This document shows, piece after piece, positions 12,061 to 21,849 of a stretch of DNA of 64,000 bases. The position numbers were made by a program, and so were the translations under genes. How positions within the stretch are numbered: the stretch's first letter is position 1; each line of letters begins with the position of its first letter. Source of the stretch: Stereocaulon alpinum. Taxonomy: Eukaryota > Ascomycota > Lecanoromycetes > Lecanorales > Stereocaulaceae. Under the pieces are notes generated by a model, which saw nothing but the letters and a program-made list of their open reading frames with translations, did not search any database and was not told the DNA's origin. Where the stretch lies: the NCBI GenBank assembly GCA_018257865.1, contig JAEUBA010000037.1:1-64000 (forward strand), in the 5' to 3' direction.

Positions 12061-13220
12061 ATTATAAAGAAACCAAAAGGATCTGTTGCTTACAGAAGAC
12101 AATTGGAAACGCCACAATCAAAAATGCATGGGCAGAGTACGTTTCCAACGTCTCACACATGAGTGTACACGTTGATTCTCTCGGTCTCCGTGAGTGACGA
12201 GCTAACCAATCAATGTGCTTGCTCATGGAGGAGTTACATGAAGTACTGTGTACAAAGACCGCCAAGCTTAATCGAACAGCCGTACGATCACCGATAAGCG
12301 CCTCTACACGGATATCAAGCCGAAGCCGTTGGAACACAATATGCTCGTATAAGTCCAAGGCATATCACTCACTTGCAGGTAACATACATAATGCAAGCAT
12401 AGATATTTGCACAGTGGTACACAGTGACTGGAGCGATCGTAGTCGCCAAAAGAAATCCGAAATGGTTCCGTAGTTTAAACATCTCAAACATTCCCGTCAC
12501 GACCTAGCACAATCTTATCCGCAGATGTTAACTTAATCGTTGCGTAACGTATCTTCAGCTTCGTCTTAGAAAAAGAGTGGCTCGTGGAAGGCACTTGAAC
12601 GCTTCAGGTTAGGCTTACGGCCAAGCCTTCTTGGCGGGCGCGAACAATGAGGCTTGATCTCCGTCAATAGCGGAATGTGATAGCTTGGATTGACCACAGC
12701 AGGACCACGCTCGAAAGCATTGGCATCTTGTTATTCTCGAGCCCGTCGCGTCCATCTAAAGAATTGAATCCTTCCGCTTTAGCATGTCCAAGGCTCCCCT
12801 CTGAGGACAAGCTTGCAGAAGTAGTAAGTCTCACTGGCCTGGTTTTCAGTATATTGTTCTACCTGCGATGTTGTAATCGCATGATTCAGAGCTAACGGCA
12901 TCTGTAGCACATGAGAGCTGTACGGACTGAAGCTACTGCCCCCTTGACTTGGTGGCCGGCGCCAGGACGCTACCTTTACTCTCCTCCGCGTCGCTCTCTA
13001 CACTGCTTGCTCGAAGGATACGAATTGGGGCTTTGCGCTTTTTGGCTCATAGAGAGAGAGGACGTACAGGGTGGCGGTAATCGTTTCTAACGAGTCGACG
13101 TAACACTTATCATCCTGCCCTCCATGGAACACTTCTGGCCGAACCACGTGACGCATCTCGTCCGCACTCATCCATGAGTAGAGTCGCTGTGAATCCGAGT
13201 CCCAGGCTAAGGATTGGAGA
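12061..13220. other. Intergenic before bck1
   Basis: Upstream region of the MAPKKK gene. Some frames between 12.1 and 12.9 kb could be further pieces of the relic to the left, but none is convincing. No repeat was seen. Confidence 0.4.
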
Positions 13221-16200
13221 ATGACCTCGCGTGAGCGATCGTCTTCAGCACGGTCTAATCACTCTGATCACAACGGTGCAAGGCAAACGTCGACGCCCTC
13301 ACCCTCCCACTATCCACAGCCCTCCAACGGATCGACCGTTCCCGAGGACTTGGTCCTGAATGATGTCCCAACTTATGGCCGCAATCCAGCATCATCTCTA
13401 TTGATCCCATCGCAAGGCATAGGCTCTCCATATCCTGCTATCTCTGGTGGAGCATCGTCAAGTAATCAGGCCGCTTCTCAGAGGCCCAGAGCCAGCACTG
13501 CCGATCAAGCTGCTGGACAGCAAAACATCTACCGATCTTTCCCAAACAGGACAGCGGGTAGGTCTCAGATCCCATTAGAATACATACAGGGGCAGAGATA
13601 TCCCCCAGCTACTCCAATGAATACGCAATACATACCGGGGCCTCCCCCGGTGCCACAGCAACAAAACCACATGATCTCACTACCTCCACCTCCACCTCGT
13701 CCGTCGGCCATCAACAGTTCTCATAACATGGTACCTCCGCCTCCTCCTGGTCCTCCTCCTTCGGCCACGAACATTGCAACGACAGCGTGGACTCAACAGG
13801 GATGGGGCCGTCAAGCAGGCTACTTGCCTCCACCCCCGCCCTTGGGCCCGAACCAAGTTGGGAATCAGTACGCTCAGCATCCTGCATTCCGGAACAACCA
13901 ACCTGGCTCCCTTGCTATACCGCCACCACCCCCTCAAAACGAAGCTGGTATGTCAGCAACCTACATCCCGGGTGGAGATTCGTTTGGGCCTGGTGTGGGG
14001 ATACCCGCCTTATACTCGCACCAACAACAAGAGCCAATTGTTCAGCGCGATGAAAGCTTTTCATACTCTGCTGCAGAGGCGAAACTGCTGGCCGATCAAA
14101 GATTCTTCAATGGGCCTACGTCCGCTGTTTCGCCTGGTAATGCTCTACCTTTCAGCGACCATGACAACACAGCTGTTCCTCAGACACCTCTTAGTCGCCA
14201 TCATCCTGCACCTTTCCTAGCTAATCAAGTGGCAACTCCCGCTTCTGCTATCCAGGAAGGAAATCCTCCCACGAATCACCATCATACCAGTAGCAATAAT
14301 TCTGCAATGCTATCACCCAGCGATCCTAGTGTCCAATGGCCACTTGATCGCGTCCTAATCTGGCTTGCTGCAAATGGCTTCTCGAACGATTGGCAGGAAA
14401 CATTCAAGGGCTTAGACATGCACGGTACCGACTTTTTGGACTTGGGCCGAGGTAATGGCGGTAGGGGAAATTTCGGAATGATGCACCAGGTAGTCTATCC
14501 AAGACTTGCAAGAGAGTGCGCCAAAAGCGGTACACGATGGGATCAAAGTAGAGAGAGAGAAGAAGGGAAGAGAATGCGACGATTAGTTCGTAGGATTGCC
14601 GAAGGTGCAGATGGAGGTTCGAAGCCATTTCACGGACGTCGCGAGTCTATACAAGTCTTACCAAGCGCATCTACTGACGGAGGGGTTGAAAACTCCCCTA
14701 ACCTCGGGGATGGCTTCGCTGCTACTCCAAAGACTGCTGGGGGAGGTGAAGAGAGTCCCGGTATGCAATTCAGAGCTCCTGGAAATGCTCTGAATCCGCG
14801 CATGGCCTCCAAAACCCGCAGTAGTACTGCTCCAATACCAGCCTACGCATATGGCAATCCAACTTCCAGCGATCCAGGCCTCGTCGAGATGGCGCAAACG
14901 CCCCAAACACGGACTGGCTTTACTCGAGGTATCCTGAATAACATCAACGATGCAGCCTCGAAAAGACATAGCCCCAGCGCTTCCGGCGAGTTAAGTACGA
15001 CATCTGGTCCTGTATTTCTGGGTGATGCTGCTCGCTCCGGCTACGATGCCAGTCCTCAAAGTGGCAGTCCTGCAACTCAACATGCTACGCTTGCCCCCTC
15101 CACGGCTAGTGGTACTTTATCAGCTCCCCCATACGTTCGTCCTGGTCATCGGAAGACTGGTAGTACTGACTCGATGGCTTCTAATAACAACACTGGCTCC
15201 GCTTCGAACCTTCTGCGAGGTGTCGATCGAAGAAACGGTCAAGAGAGCCATCGACCCTCAAATCTTGAAGTGGTTGGCAAGATGAGCAATGACGAGACTC
15301 CATCGAGTGCTAAAGAGCTCACGAGAGGGTTCTTGGACAGGTTTCGGAAGAGGAAGAAGGATGATTCGTCTCATCCTTCACCAGAAGATCACAATCTAGA
15401 ATCACCAACAAGCCCTCTCAGCTATTACCGGCATGTTCCCCCAACTCTACCCTTCGCTCGCCCAGGCATGAACAACAGCAGTACATCCCTTGAAAGGCCC
15501 GAGTCTGCCTCGAGCAAGGTGTCAGAGCACGACCGAGCGATGCGTGAGCGAGCTTACACACGCGCCAGCGGTGGCAGGAGATACGTCCTCGTCACCCCTG
15601 ATCATTGGAACTTCCGCCTTGTAGACGTCACTGAAGCTGATAATGCCGATGCCTTGCGAGAATGTATTTGCAAAAGTCTCCACTATCCTGATCATGAGAT
15701 GGCCCAGATCTACCTGACGGAACCTGGCCAACTCGAGCACGACGAACCACTGTCTGATCCAATGCTAATACTTTCCAAGAATTCCCGCGCTGATTCCATA
15801 GGTACTCTGAAATTTTTTGTCCGTCGAGGTCCTACATCAGCATCCTTAGCGCCGCCTCTGTCCGCTGGTTTAGGGATTGGCCTGTCTCCAAAAGCTTCTC
15901 CAACAGGTGGTGGCCTCTTTCCGAGGAAACCTTTAGATGATGAAGGCTATGCACGATTGAAAACCAATGGCCGGGTACGATCTAGCTCGCCTCCAATGAA
16001 CTCGCGGCAAAACACACTCAAGGCTGAAGTCTCTACTCCACGAGATCCCCCACGGTCTGTTGAGAGCATGAATGGCAGTCCAAACCCGATAAAAGAAACT
16101 CGTCTCGGTGCTTCGGCAAAGGAGCAGCTGCAACAGCTCAGGTCTGCCCACGAAGGTGGACATGTGCCTAGTGATGAATGGGAAAGATGGCTTCTAGCCG

Positions 16201-18914
16201 CCTGGGAGGAGCATCAGCGGGACGTCCAGCAGAAAGGGAAGACCTACGAGGAAGGCAAACAGACAAAGGCCAGAAAGCAGCCCCCATCTATTGACGTCCG
16301 CGCGGGTAGCATCAAACGTGACGGGATCATCAACTTCGACGCGCCACGAATCTCGCCGTACGCGTACGACGAGAAAAAGGTCGAACCGTTGGTCCCGCTA
16401 AGAAAGCCTCCAGCTCCTCCTCCAGGATCCGTTATGCTCGAGAAAGCGAACTCCTTAAGCAAGAAAACTGGCGAATCTGTTCGATCGTCGATATCCAGCC
16501 AGTCGGACCTAACACATAGACGGTCCTTGGGAGATGCAATACCAGAAGAAATGACAGAACGAGGTCGTCGGAAAGCTGTTGCAGCAACGCCGTCAGTCAG
16601 TGCAGGTATTGGGGAAGCTTTGGAGGAAGCTGGTAAAGTGCCTAGCTCAGTGGGCAAACCGATTGGCTCTAGAAGGAACATGTCACTACGCAATGACAGC
16701 GATCAGGTGAATGGTGGGAAGCCTTCTACTTCTCTGCAAACGATCGGTTTTGGACAGAATGGCGTCGGCAGGAATAGCCCAGGTGGGTCTCCCCGAAGTC
16801 CTGGCTTCACCTACGGCAAGAACGATATGCTGTTCAAAATTCCTGACTATCAAGAAGACGCTCCCGACGGCACAGATTCGCGAAGACCGAGTCTGGCTTT
16901 GCAAACTCAGATAGTAAAGAATCCTTCCGTCGAAATGATACAGAGACGTACTTCGCCAAACATTAGTCCCTCATCCCAACTCCCACCATCACGCAAAGGA
17001 TCGGTCTTTGGTCGGCCCAAGTCATACGGACCTATCACCTCCTTCAAGGAGAGTGAAATTACATTTGACCAAAGGACTAGCATGGAAGAGGGATCAGATG
17101 GTGACTCGGATGATGGGCTCTTTGCGAAACCTCTCGCAAAGAGTGACGGAAAGAAGCCTTCTATAGGAGAACATGCCGGCGTGCAGAGACGTCCGACACT
17201 TACAGTCAACACTGATGGTAGCCGGCGCAGCGTCAAAGGGCGATCTGTAACTTTCAAGACACCCGAAACGTCGACTAGCACGTCTACAGCACAATCAAGC
17301 GAGGGACCTGAGCTCGACGATGAAGGTCACCCTCTCCCATCGGCACTGCCGAAGATCGAGCGGCATGTCCCTGATTCAACTACATCGGCAGTAACATCAG
17401 CAGAGTTTCCAGACCCTGCCAAAGTCGCAAGACGACAATCCTTCGCTAGGGACGACGTTTGGGCCAACCGTCCACCCGCGGAAGATCTATTGAACAATCT
17501 CGATGCTTTCTTCCCACATCTTGACCTGGATCAACCTGTCGTCGAGGATCTTGTTGAGTCGTCCCCTACGTCCCCCCACGCTGGAGTGGATCAAAATCCC
17601 TTGGACGCTACCACTTCGGGGCCCTCGTTTGCCCAGCGGCGTACAATCAGAACATCTCTGTATGATCGTGGGGTACGTCCCGACTCAATAGCCGAAGAGC
17701 CCGACACGTTAGGCTCCGAAGACTCCACGCTCAAGAGCAGGGTTACCATGGATTCAATGGCCGCACGAAGCATGCGTAAGAGTGGAGGGCTGGGCAGGAT
17801 GAAGTCCATCCGTGACGTTGCGCGAGGAGCTTACGAAGGGACGACGAAGAGAAACACTCAGGTAACAATGAGCACGAAAGCGACCAACATTATGCGTCGC
17901 AAAAGCACGAAAATGTTTGGAGCAAACATCGTCCAGATCAAGCCTGGGCGAGGAAGCCGGGTCAGTCTTATCGAGCAGGTGCCAAAGGACTTGCCAGCTG
18001 GTGTCAGCTCCTTCCAGATTGGTAGAGGTCAGCTTATTGGCAAAGGGAGTTATGGGCGAGTCTATCTAGGGATCAATTTTACGACAGGAGAGTTCCTAGC
18101 GGTCAAGCAAGTCGAAGTCAACCAGAAAGCTGCTGGCCAAGACAAAGAGAAAATGAAGGAGATGGTCAGCGCTCTTGACCAAGAGATCGACACTATGCAG
18201 CATCTGGAGCACCCGAACATCGTACAGTATCTTGGCTGTGAACGCAAAGAGTACTCCATCTCTATCTTCCTTGAGTACATATCAGGTGGTAGCGTCGGCA
18301 GCTGTCTCCGTAAACACGGCAAATTTGAAGAAGACCTCGTCAGCCATCTCACACGTCAAACCCTCGCCGGTCTTGCCTACCTTCACGACAAAGGCGTGTT
18401 GCATCGTGACCTCAAAGCCGACAATATCCTCCTTGACGTTGACGGTACGTGTAAGATCTCCGACTTTGGCATCTCGAAGAAAACAGACAACATATACGGT
18501 AACGACGTCACAAACAGCATGCAAGGCTCCGTCTTCTGGATGGCTCCTGAAGTCATCCGTTCCCAAGGCCAAGGGTACAGCGCCAAAGTCGACATCTGGT
18601 CCCTTGGGTGTGTGGTGCTGGAGATGTTCGCTGGCCGTCGTCCATGGAGCAAGGAAGAAGCCATTGGCGCTATCTACAAGCTTGGAAGCCTGAATCAAGC
18701 ACCACCAATTCCTGATGACGTTAGCAGTCCGGGAGCGATCTCGTTCATGTTGGATTGCTTCCAGATAAATCCCAGCGAAAGACCGACTGCTGAGACGTTG
18801 CTCACACACCCATTCTGTAGGCCTATGGATTTCAACTTTTTGGACACGGAGTTGCACCGGAAGATTGCAGAGGCGGGTGGTGATGTTAAGTATACTGGCC
18901 AGTACAACAAGTAA
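13221..18914 (+). CDS. bck1: Bck1-type MAP kinase kinase kinase
   Basis: A single uninterrupted frame of 1897 residues. The first 350 residues are disordered with proline runs (PPPPPP type). A SAM-like segment follows at about 370-450 (starts VQWPLDRVLIWLAANGF). A ubiquitin-like or Ras-association-like domain lies at about 785-870 (starts RRYVLVTPDHWNFRLVDV). Long low-complexity linkers lead to the C-terminal Ser/Thr kinase at about 1598-1870. Kinase motifs are complete: GKGSYGRV loop, AVK lysine, HRDLKADN catalytic loop, DFG, APE. This order is that of yeast Bck1 and Neurospora MIK-1, the MAPKKK of the cell-wall-integrity cascade under PKC, acting on Mkk1/2. The ATG at 13221 is the first in frame and the start MTSRERSSS fits a disordered N-terminus. 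No intron is needed. Confidence 0.95.
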   Translation: MTSRERSSSARSNHSDHNGARQTSTPSPSHYPQPSNGSTVPEDLVLNDVPTYGRNPASSLLIPSQGIGSPYPAISGGASSSNQAASQRPRASTADQAAGQQNIYRSFPNRTAGRSQIPLEYIQGQRYPPATPMNTQYIPGPPPVPQQQNHMISLPPPPPRPSAINSSHNMVPPPPPGPPPSATNIATTAWTQQGWGRQAGYLPPPPPLGPNQVGNQYAQHPAFRNNQPGSLAIPPPPPQNEAGMSATYIPGGDSFGPGVGIPALYSHQQQEPIVQRDESFSYSAAEAKLLADQRFFNGPTSAVSPGNALPFSDHDNTAVPQTPLSRHHPAPFLANQVATPASAIQEGNPPTNHHHTSSNNSAMLSPSDPSVQWPLDRVLIWLAANGFSNDWQETFKGLDMHGTDFLDLGRGNGGRGNFGMMHQVVYPRLARECAKSGTRWDQSREREEGKRMRRLVRRIAEGADGGSKPFHGRRESIQVLPSASTDGGVENSPNLGDGFAATPKTAGGGEESPGMQFRAPGNALNPRMASKTRSSTAPIPAYAYGNPTSSDPGLVEMAQTPQTRTGFTRGILNNINDAASKRHSPSASGELSTTSGPVFLGDAARSGYDASPQSGSPATQHATLAPSTASGTLSAPPYVRPGHRKTGSTDSMASNNNTGSASNLLRGVDRRNGQESHRPSNLEVVGKMSNDETPSSAKELTRGFLDRFRKRKKDDSSHPSPEDHNLESPTSPLSYYRHVPPTLPFARPGMNNSSTSLERPESASSKVSEHDRAMRERAYTRASGGRRYVLVTPDHWNFRLVDVTEADNADALRECICKSLHYPDHEMAQIYLTEPGQLEHDEPLSDPMLILSKNSRADSIGTLKFFVRRGPTSASLAPPLSAGLGIGLSPKASPTGGGLFPRKPLDDEGYARLKTNGRVRSSSPPMNSRQNTLKAEVSTPRDPPRSVESMNGSPNPIKETRLGASAKEQLQQLRSAHEGGHVPSDEWERWLLAAWEEHQRDVQQKGKTYEEGKQTKARKQPPSIDVRAGSIKRDGIINFDAPRISPYAYDEKKVEPLVPLRKPPAPPPGSVMLEKANSLSKKTGESVRSSISSQSDLTHRRSLGDAIPEEMTERGRRKAVAATPSVSAGIGEALEEAGKVPSSVGKPIGSRRNMSLRNDSDQVNGGKPSTSLQTIGFGQNGVGRNSPGGSPRSPGFTYGKNDMLFKIPDYQEDAPDGTDSRRPSLALQTQIVKNPSVEMIQRRTSPNISPSSQLPPSRKGSVFGRPKSYGPITSFKESEITFDQRTSMEEGSDGDSDDGLFAKPLAKSDGKKPSIGEHAGVQRRPTLTVNTDGSRRSVKGRSVTFKTPETSTSTSTAQSSEGPELDDEGHPLPSALPKIERHVPDSTTSAVTSAEFPDPAKVARRQSFARDDVWANRPPAEDLLNNLDAFFPHLDLDQPVVEDLVESSPTSPHAGVDQNPLDATTSGPSFAQRRTIRTSLYDRGVRPDSIAEEPDTLGSEDSTLKSRVTMDSMAARSMRKSGGLGRMKSIRDVARGAYEGTTKRNTQVTMSTKATNIMRRKSTKMFGANIVQIKPGRGSRVSLIEQVPKDLPAGVSSFQIGRGQLIGKGSYGRVYLGINFTTGEFLAVKQVEVNQKAAGQDKEKMKEMVSALDQEIDTMQHLEHPNIVQYLGCERKEYSISIFLEYISGGSVGSCLRKHGKFEEDLVSHLTRQTLAGLAYLHDKGVLHRDLKADNILLDVDGTCKISDFGISKKTDNIYGNDVTNSMQGSVFWMAPEVIRSQGQGYSAKVDIWSLGCVVLEMFAGRRPWSKEEAIGAIYKLGSLNQAPPIPDDVSSPGAISFMLDCFQINPSERPTAETLLTHPFCRPMDFNFLDTELHRKIAEAGGDVKYTGQYNK

Positions 18915-19819
18915 TCGTGTTTTGGGCGTTCTCTCTTGGAAATGAGCGAGTTTGAACGGTTCGGGTTGAATGGGTGTGCAGTCTTACTTTTTCCTAACGA
19001 TACCATGTGCAATGATTATGAGCGTCGGCGCTTTTGATGATGTAAGGACACTGATCTCTGTCAGCTAGGCAGCCTCTCTAGTAATTCGAAGGAGCATTAG
19101 TAATCACAATTCAGCTCACAATGTTGAAAAACCGCAGCCCAGCTCGCCCATTGTCTCCAAAAGCAGCATTAATGACTTTCCCATGCATGAAGGAGTAAAG
19201 CCAATATCCATTGATCTGCTGCAGCTGCATTACCAACACTCCAAAATCACCAGCACCCTCGACCTATCCGGCGCCCCGACTCATCAAACTCCTTATCCAT
19301 CCAACTCGCCTACGACATCATTTCCCCAATAATCGAGTTTTACCTAAACGCATACAGTGCCTCATCCTCCCTCTTCCTCGTCGCTGCCAACTCTATCTCC
19401 ACAGTCTCATCTCCCTCAAAATATCTCTCAACGCAAGAGAATTCTTATACATTATCCCCCCCTCAGCAACAACTAATAAACCTCCACCCGGCTCCACTCC
19501 ATTCTTGATAATTGATCATCGAAGAATCTCAAGCATCAACCCTACTACCTTGCTATCTGAGCAATCTCACGAATGGGAATAACAATTTTTAATTTCAACC
19601 CCAATCAAAAGCACTTTCACCAATCCCCTTCAACGGTGGCTGCTTCGCAAATCAGTCAATCGTCAATCAGATAACTCAATTACCCTAAAACCATCAACCA
19701 AATCTCCATCCCCCAAACCCAATGAATGTAACCAGCACACAATCCCTCACAACCCCAACCATCCCAACCATTTCCCCCCCTTTTCTCCCTTCCCTCCTCC
19801 TCCCCACCTCCCACCACCC
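18915..19819. other. Intergenic, bck1 to RNase H-like gene
   Basis: Between converging genes. From 19.2 kb the + strand is C/A-rich, which opens long but meaningless frames. No feature is supported. Confidence 0.5.
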
Positions 19820-20691
19820 TCAAGAACTCACAACCCCCAACCACCTCCAATCCGGCTCCCGCGCATTCTTCGCCACAAGCGCACCACCCTTCGCATCTTC
19901 AGCAGCTCTGTTGTCTTCATTGTCAATCAGCCAGAACTGCACCAGGATACCCTTATTATCGCACTGTAGCAATAAATTGATCAAAACGTCCCAGAGATCA
20001 GCATTTTCTCCATGGTCGCGCTTTACGTATTTCCATGCATTGGTGCATATTGTGGATACGAGGTAAGGGGAAGATGTTGCGATGACTAGTATCGATTGTT
20101 GGTATCAGTAAGTATACTTACTGATACCAATAGCTTAGTCGTTCATGCTTGTGGAAAAGAATACTTACCGACATTCTCGAACCCCTCCCCTTTCCACTCC
20201 CCTACCCCAATGCCCACGGCCACACTCGCGGCCCTCAACGCCGCCCTGTTGGCCGTCTCTGGCCCCCCGTGCCCCTCGAGCCTGTGCCCTATATGCGTTT
20301 GCTCGTTCCAATGGATGCCATATCCAGCTCTCGCAGTCGGTTTTCCTTCGTTGGAGCAGAAACTTGAGGTGAAGATGAGGGTTTGGCGGGGGTTTGTTTT
20401 ACGGATGAGGCGGGGGGCAGGGAGGGAGGAGGTGTTGTGGGCGTAGTGGAAAAGATGGAGGGGTTTGGGGTCGGTGTGTGGGGGGGTTGGGGGTAGGGGT
20501 GGGGTGAAGGAGCGGAGGGTGCTGAATTCGCTGTGGGGGATTGGGGGTGTCATTGTTGAGGGGGGTGAGCTCGTTTGTGGGGATATAGGAGCTTCTTTGG
20601 TGAGCAGAGGAGAGCCCTCTGTGGCAGTCTTTTGATGGTTTTGTTCCCGTTGACCTTGTGGGAAGATGTTGACGAAGAATGGAGGACCCAT
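19820..20691 (-). CDS. RNase H-like protein lacking catalytic acids
   Basis: Two exons, 20691-20169 and 20085-19820, give 262 residues. After a Pro/Ser-rich N-terminus of about 100 residues there is an RNase H1-type fold: KPTARAGYGIHW, then ETANRAALRAASVAV, then YLVSTICTNAWKYV, LWDVLINLLLQ and VQFWLIDNEDNRAAEDAK. The order and spacing match fungal RNase H1. The first catalytic Asp (TDGSC in active enzymes) is Ser109 here, the Glu of NRAEL is Ala151, and the second Asp (TDSxYV) is Ser. Only the last acidic cluster (EDN) remains. The protein is therefore probably not a nuclease and may bind nucleic acid or be a decaying paralogue. The 83-nt intron contains a perfect 32-bp palindrome. Fold assignment is fairly sure, function unknown. 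Confidence 0.75.
20099..20130. repeat. Perfect 32-bp palindrome inside an intron
   Basis: The 16-base arm TTGGTATCAGTAAGTA is followed directly by its exact reverse complement, with no spacer. It lies wholly within the intron of the RNase H-like gene. Each arm contains GTAAGT, a consensus 5' splice site, so the palindrome offers a decoy donor in either orientation. Confidence 0.95.
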
Positions 20692-21430
20692 GGTCTGGAT
20701 GGGGTCGAGAACGACAACGTGTGTTACACATTGGTGTTGAGCCTATTATGTTGTCATTCAACATGTGTTCAAGTGCTAACGCCAGCTGTTGTTTGGAATA
20801 GATGGCACATAGAGTCTAGGAGATCATGTTACACAACGATATATCGTACCGAGTCAAATGTTTCGTCATCTTGAAGTCATGAAAGTGGCAAGAGAATGTA
20901 GTTTTCGACGGTCGCGAGGGACACACAAAAGGACGTGGAGATCTACGAGACACCGGACAATAACAGAAGCTGACCTTGGGACTCGAGTGATGAATTTGGA
21001 GTAGTCCGATATCACTGTATGCATAGACGGTTTTCAACGGTAGCACATGATCGCATGTCGTTTGAATGACCGATCTCTTTCTCAAATGGCATTAGTACAT
21101 TGAAGACGACATAAGTGATTTTCTATAGAAGATGCTTGCGACTTGTACGCATTAGGCAGCAGGGCTGAGGAGTGTCTCGTGCTAGCAAGTGGTAACAACA
21201 AGGTTATCCTTGCTAATGTTCGAGTGACTTGAGGTTTTTTTTCCCTTCCAATGACATGTGCTTCAGCGCGATTCATGCCAGTTACACAAGTCGCTGCAAA
21301 CGACATCGCTTATTCGATGGGTCCCTGACCGTTGGAGGTATTAGCGCTGCAACCAATTCCTGACAAAACGCGATCGCAAAGATCGCACACTGACTTTTGA
21401 AGGTACCTGAGTAGGTACACTTCGCTTCGC
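20692..21430. other. Intergenic
   Basis: Upstream of the RNase H-like gene and downstream of the small two-exon gene, both minus strand. No supported feature. Confidence 0.5.
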
Positions 21431-21849
21431 TTACTCCGGCTTCTGAGATGGTTTCCCATTCTCCTGTTTCTGCCCGGGTGTATTGACGGAATACACCCAT
21501 CCAACATTGTCATACGGCTGATCTCGACCTCTTTCATTCTGCCAGCGTTGTAGCATTATGGGGCTGTTTGAAGCGGCCTGCAAGCGTTGTCGAATTGTCC
21601 CGTGCATTTGCTCTTTCGATGGCTCAACTCCCCAAACGCGTTTTAAGGCTTGCTCGTGATAAGCAGCGGAGCCTGTGGGTGCTTGTCTAGAAGCTTTTTC
21701 AAAGCCCAAGGTCTGTGATATGTCAGTCTGGGCGCCAGATGGGTCTTTCCATTTGATTTTGGTACTTTGATACGTACTTGATTTTTCTGCGTGTCTATGA
21801 AGGCATCCTTTGTCGACGAGGCAGATGCCTGAGGGCCCGAGTTGGGCAT
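21431..21849 (-). CDS. Small two-exon protein, RW-PY family copy A
   Basis: Two exons, 21849-21778 (24 codons) and 21712-21431, with a 65-nt phase-0 intron that starts GTACGT. The product has 117 residues, is polar, and has no signal peptide or membrane segment. Its C-terminal third carries IMLQRWQNERGRDQPYDNV, which matches copies at 48.2, 51.6 and 52.8 kb in the pattern M-[ML]-[QR]-R-W-x5-R-x2-P-Y-x-[ND]-[VI]. Intron position, phase and donor are shared with the copies at 48.2 and 51.6 kb. The start MPNSG resembles MPNRD of copy C. I do not recognise the family. The conserved exon structure across diverged copies argues that it is a real gene. Confidence 0.7.

Noticed and set aside
19211..19582. 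123-codon + frame downstream of bck1
   Set aside because: Composition-driven Ser/Pro/Leu frame in C-rich 3' DNA without a motif.
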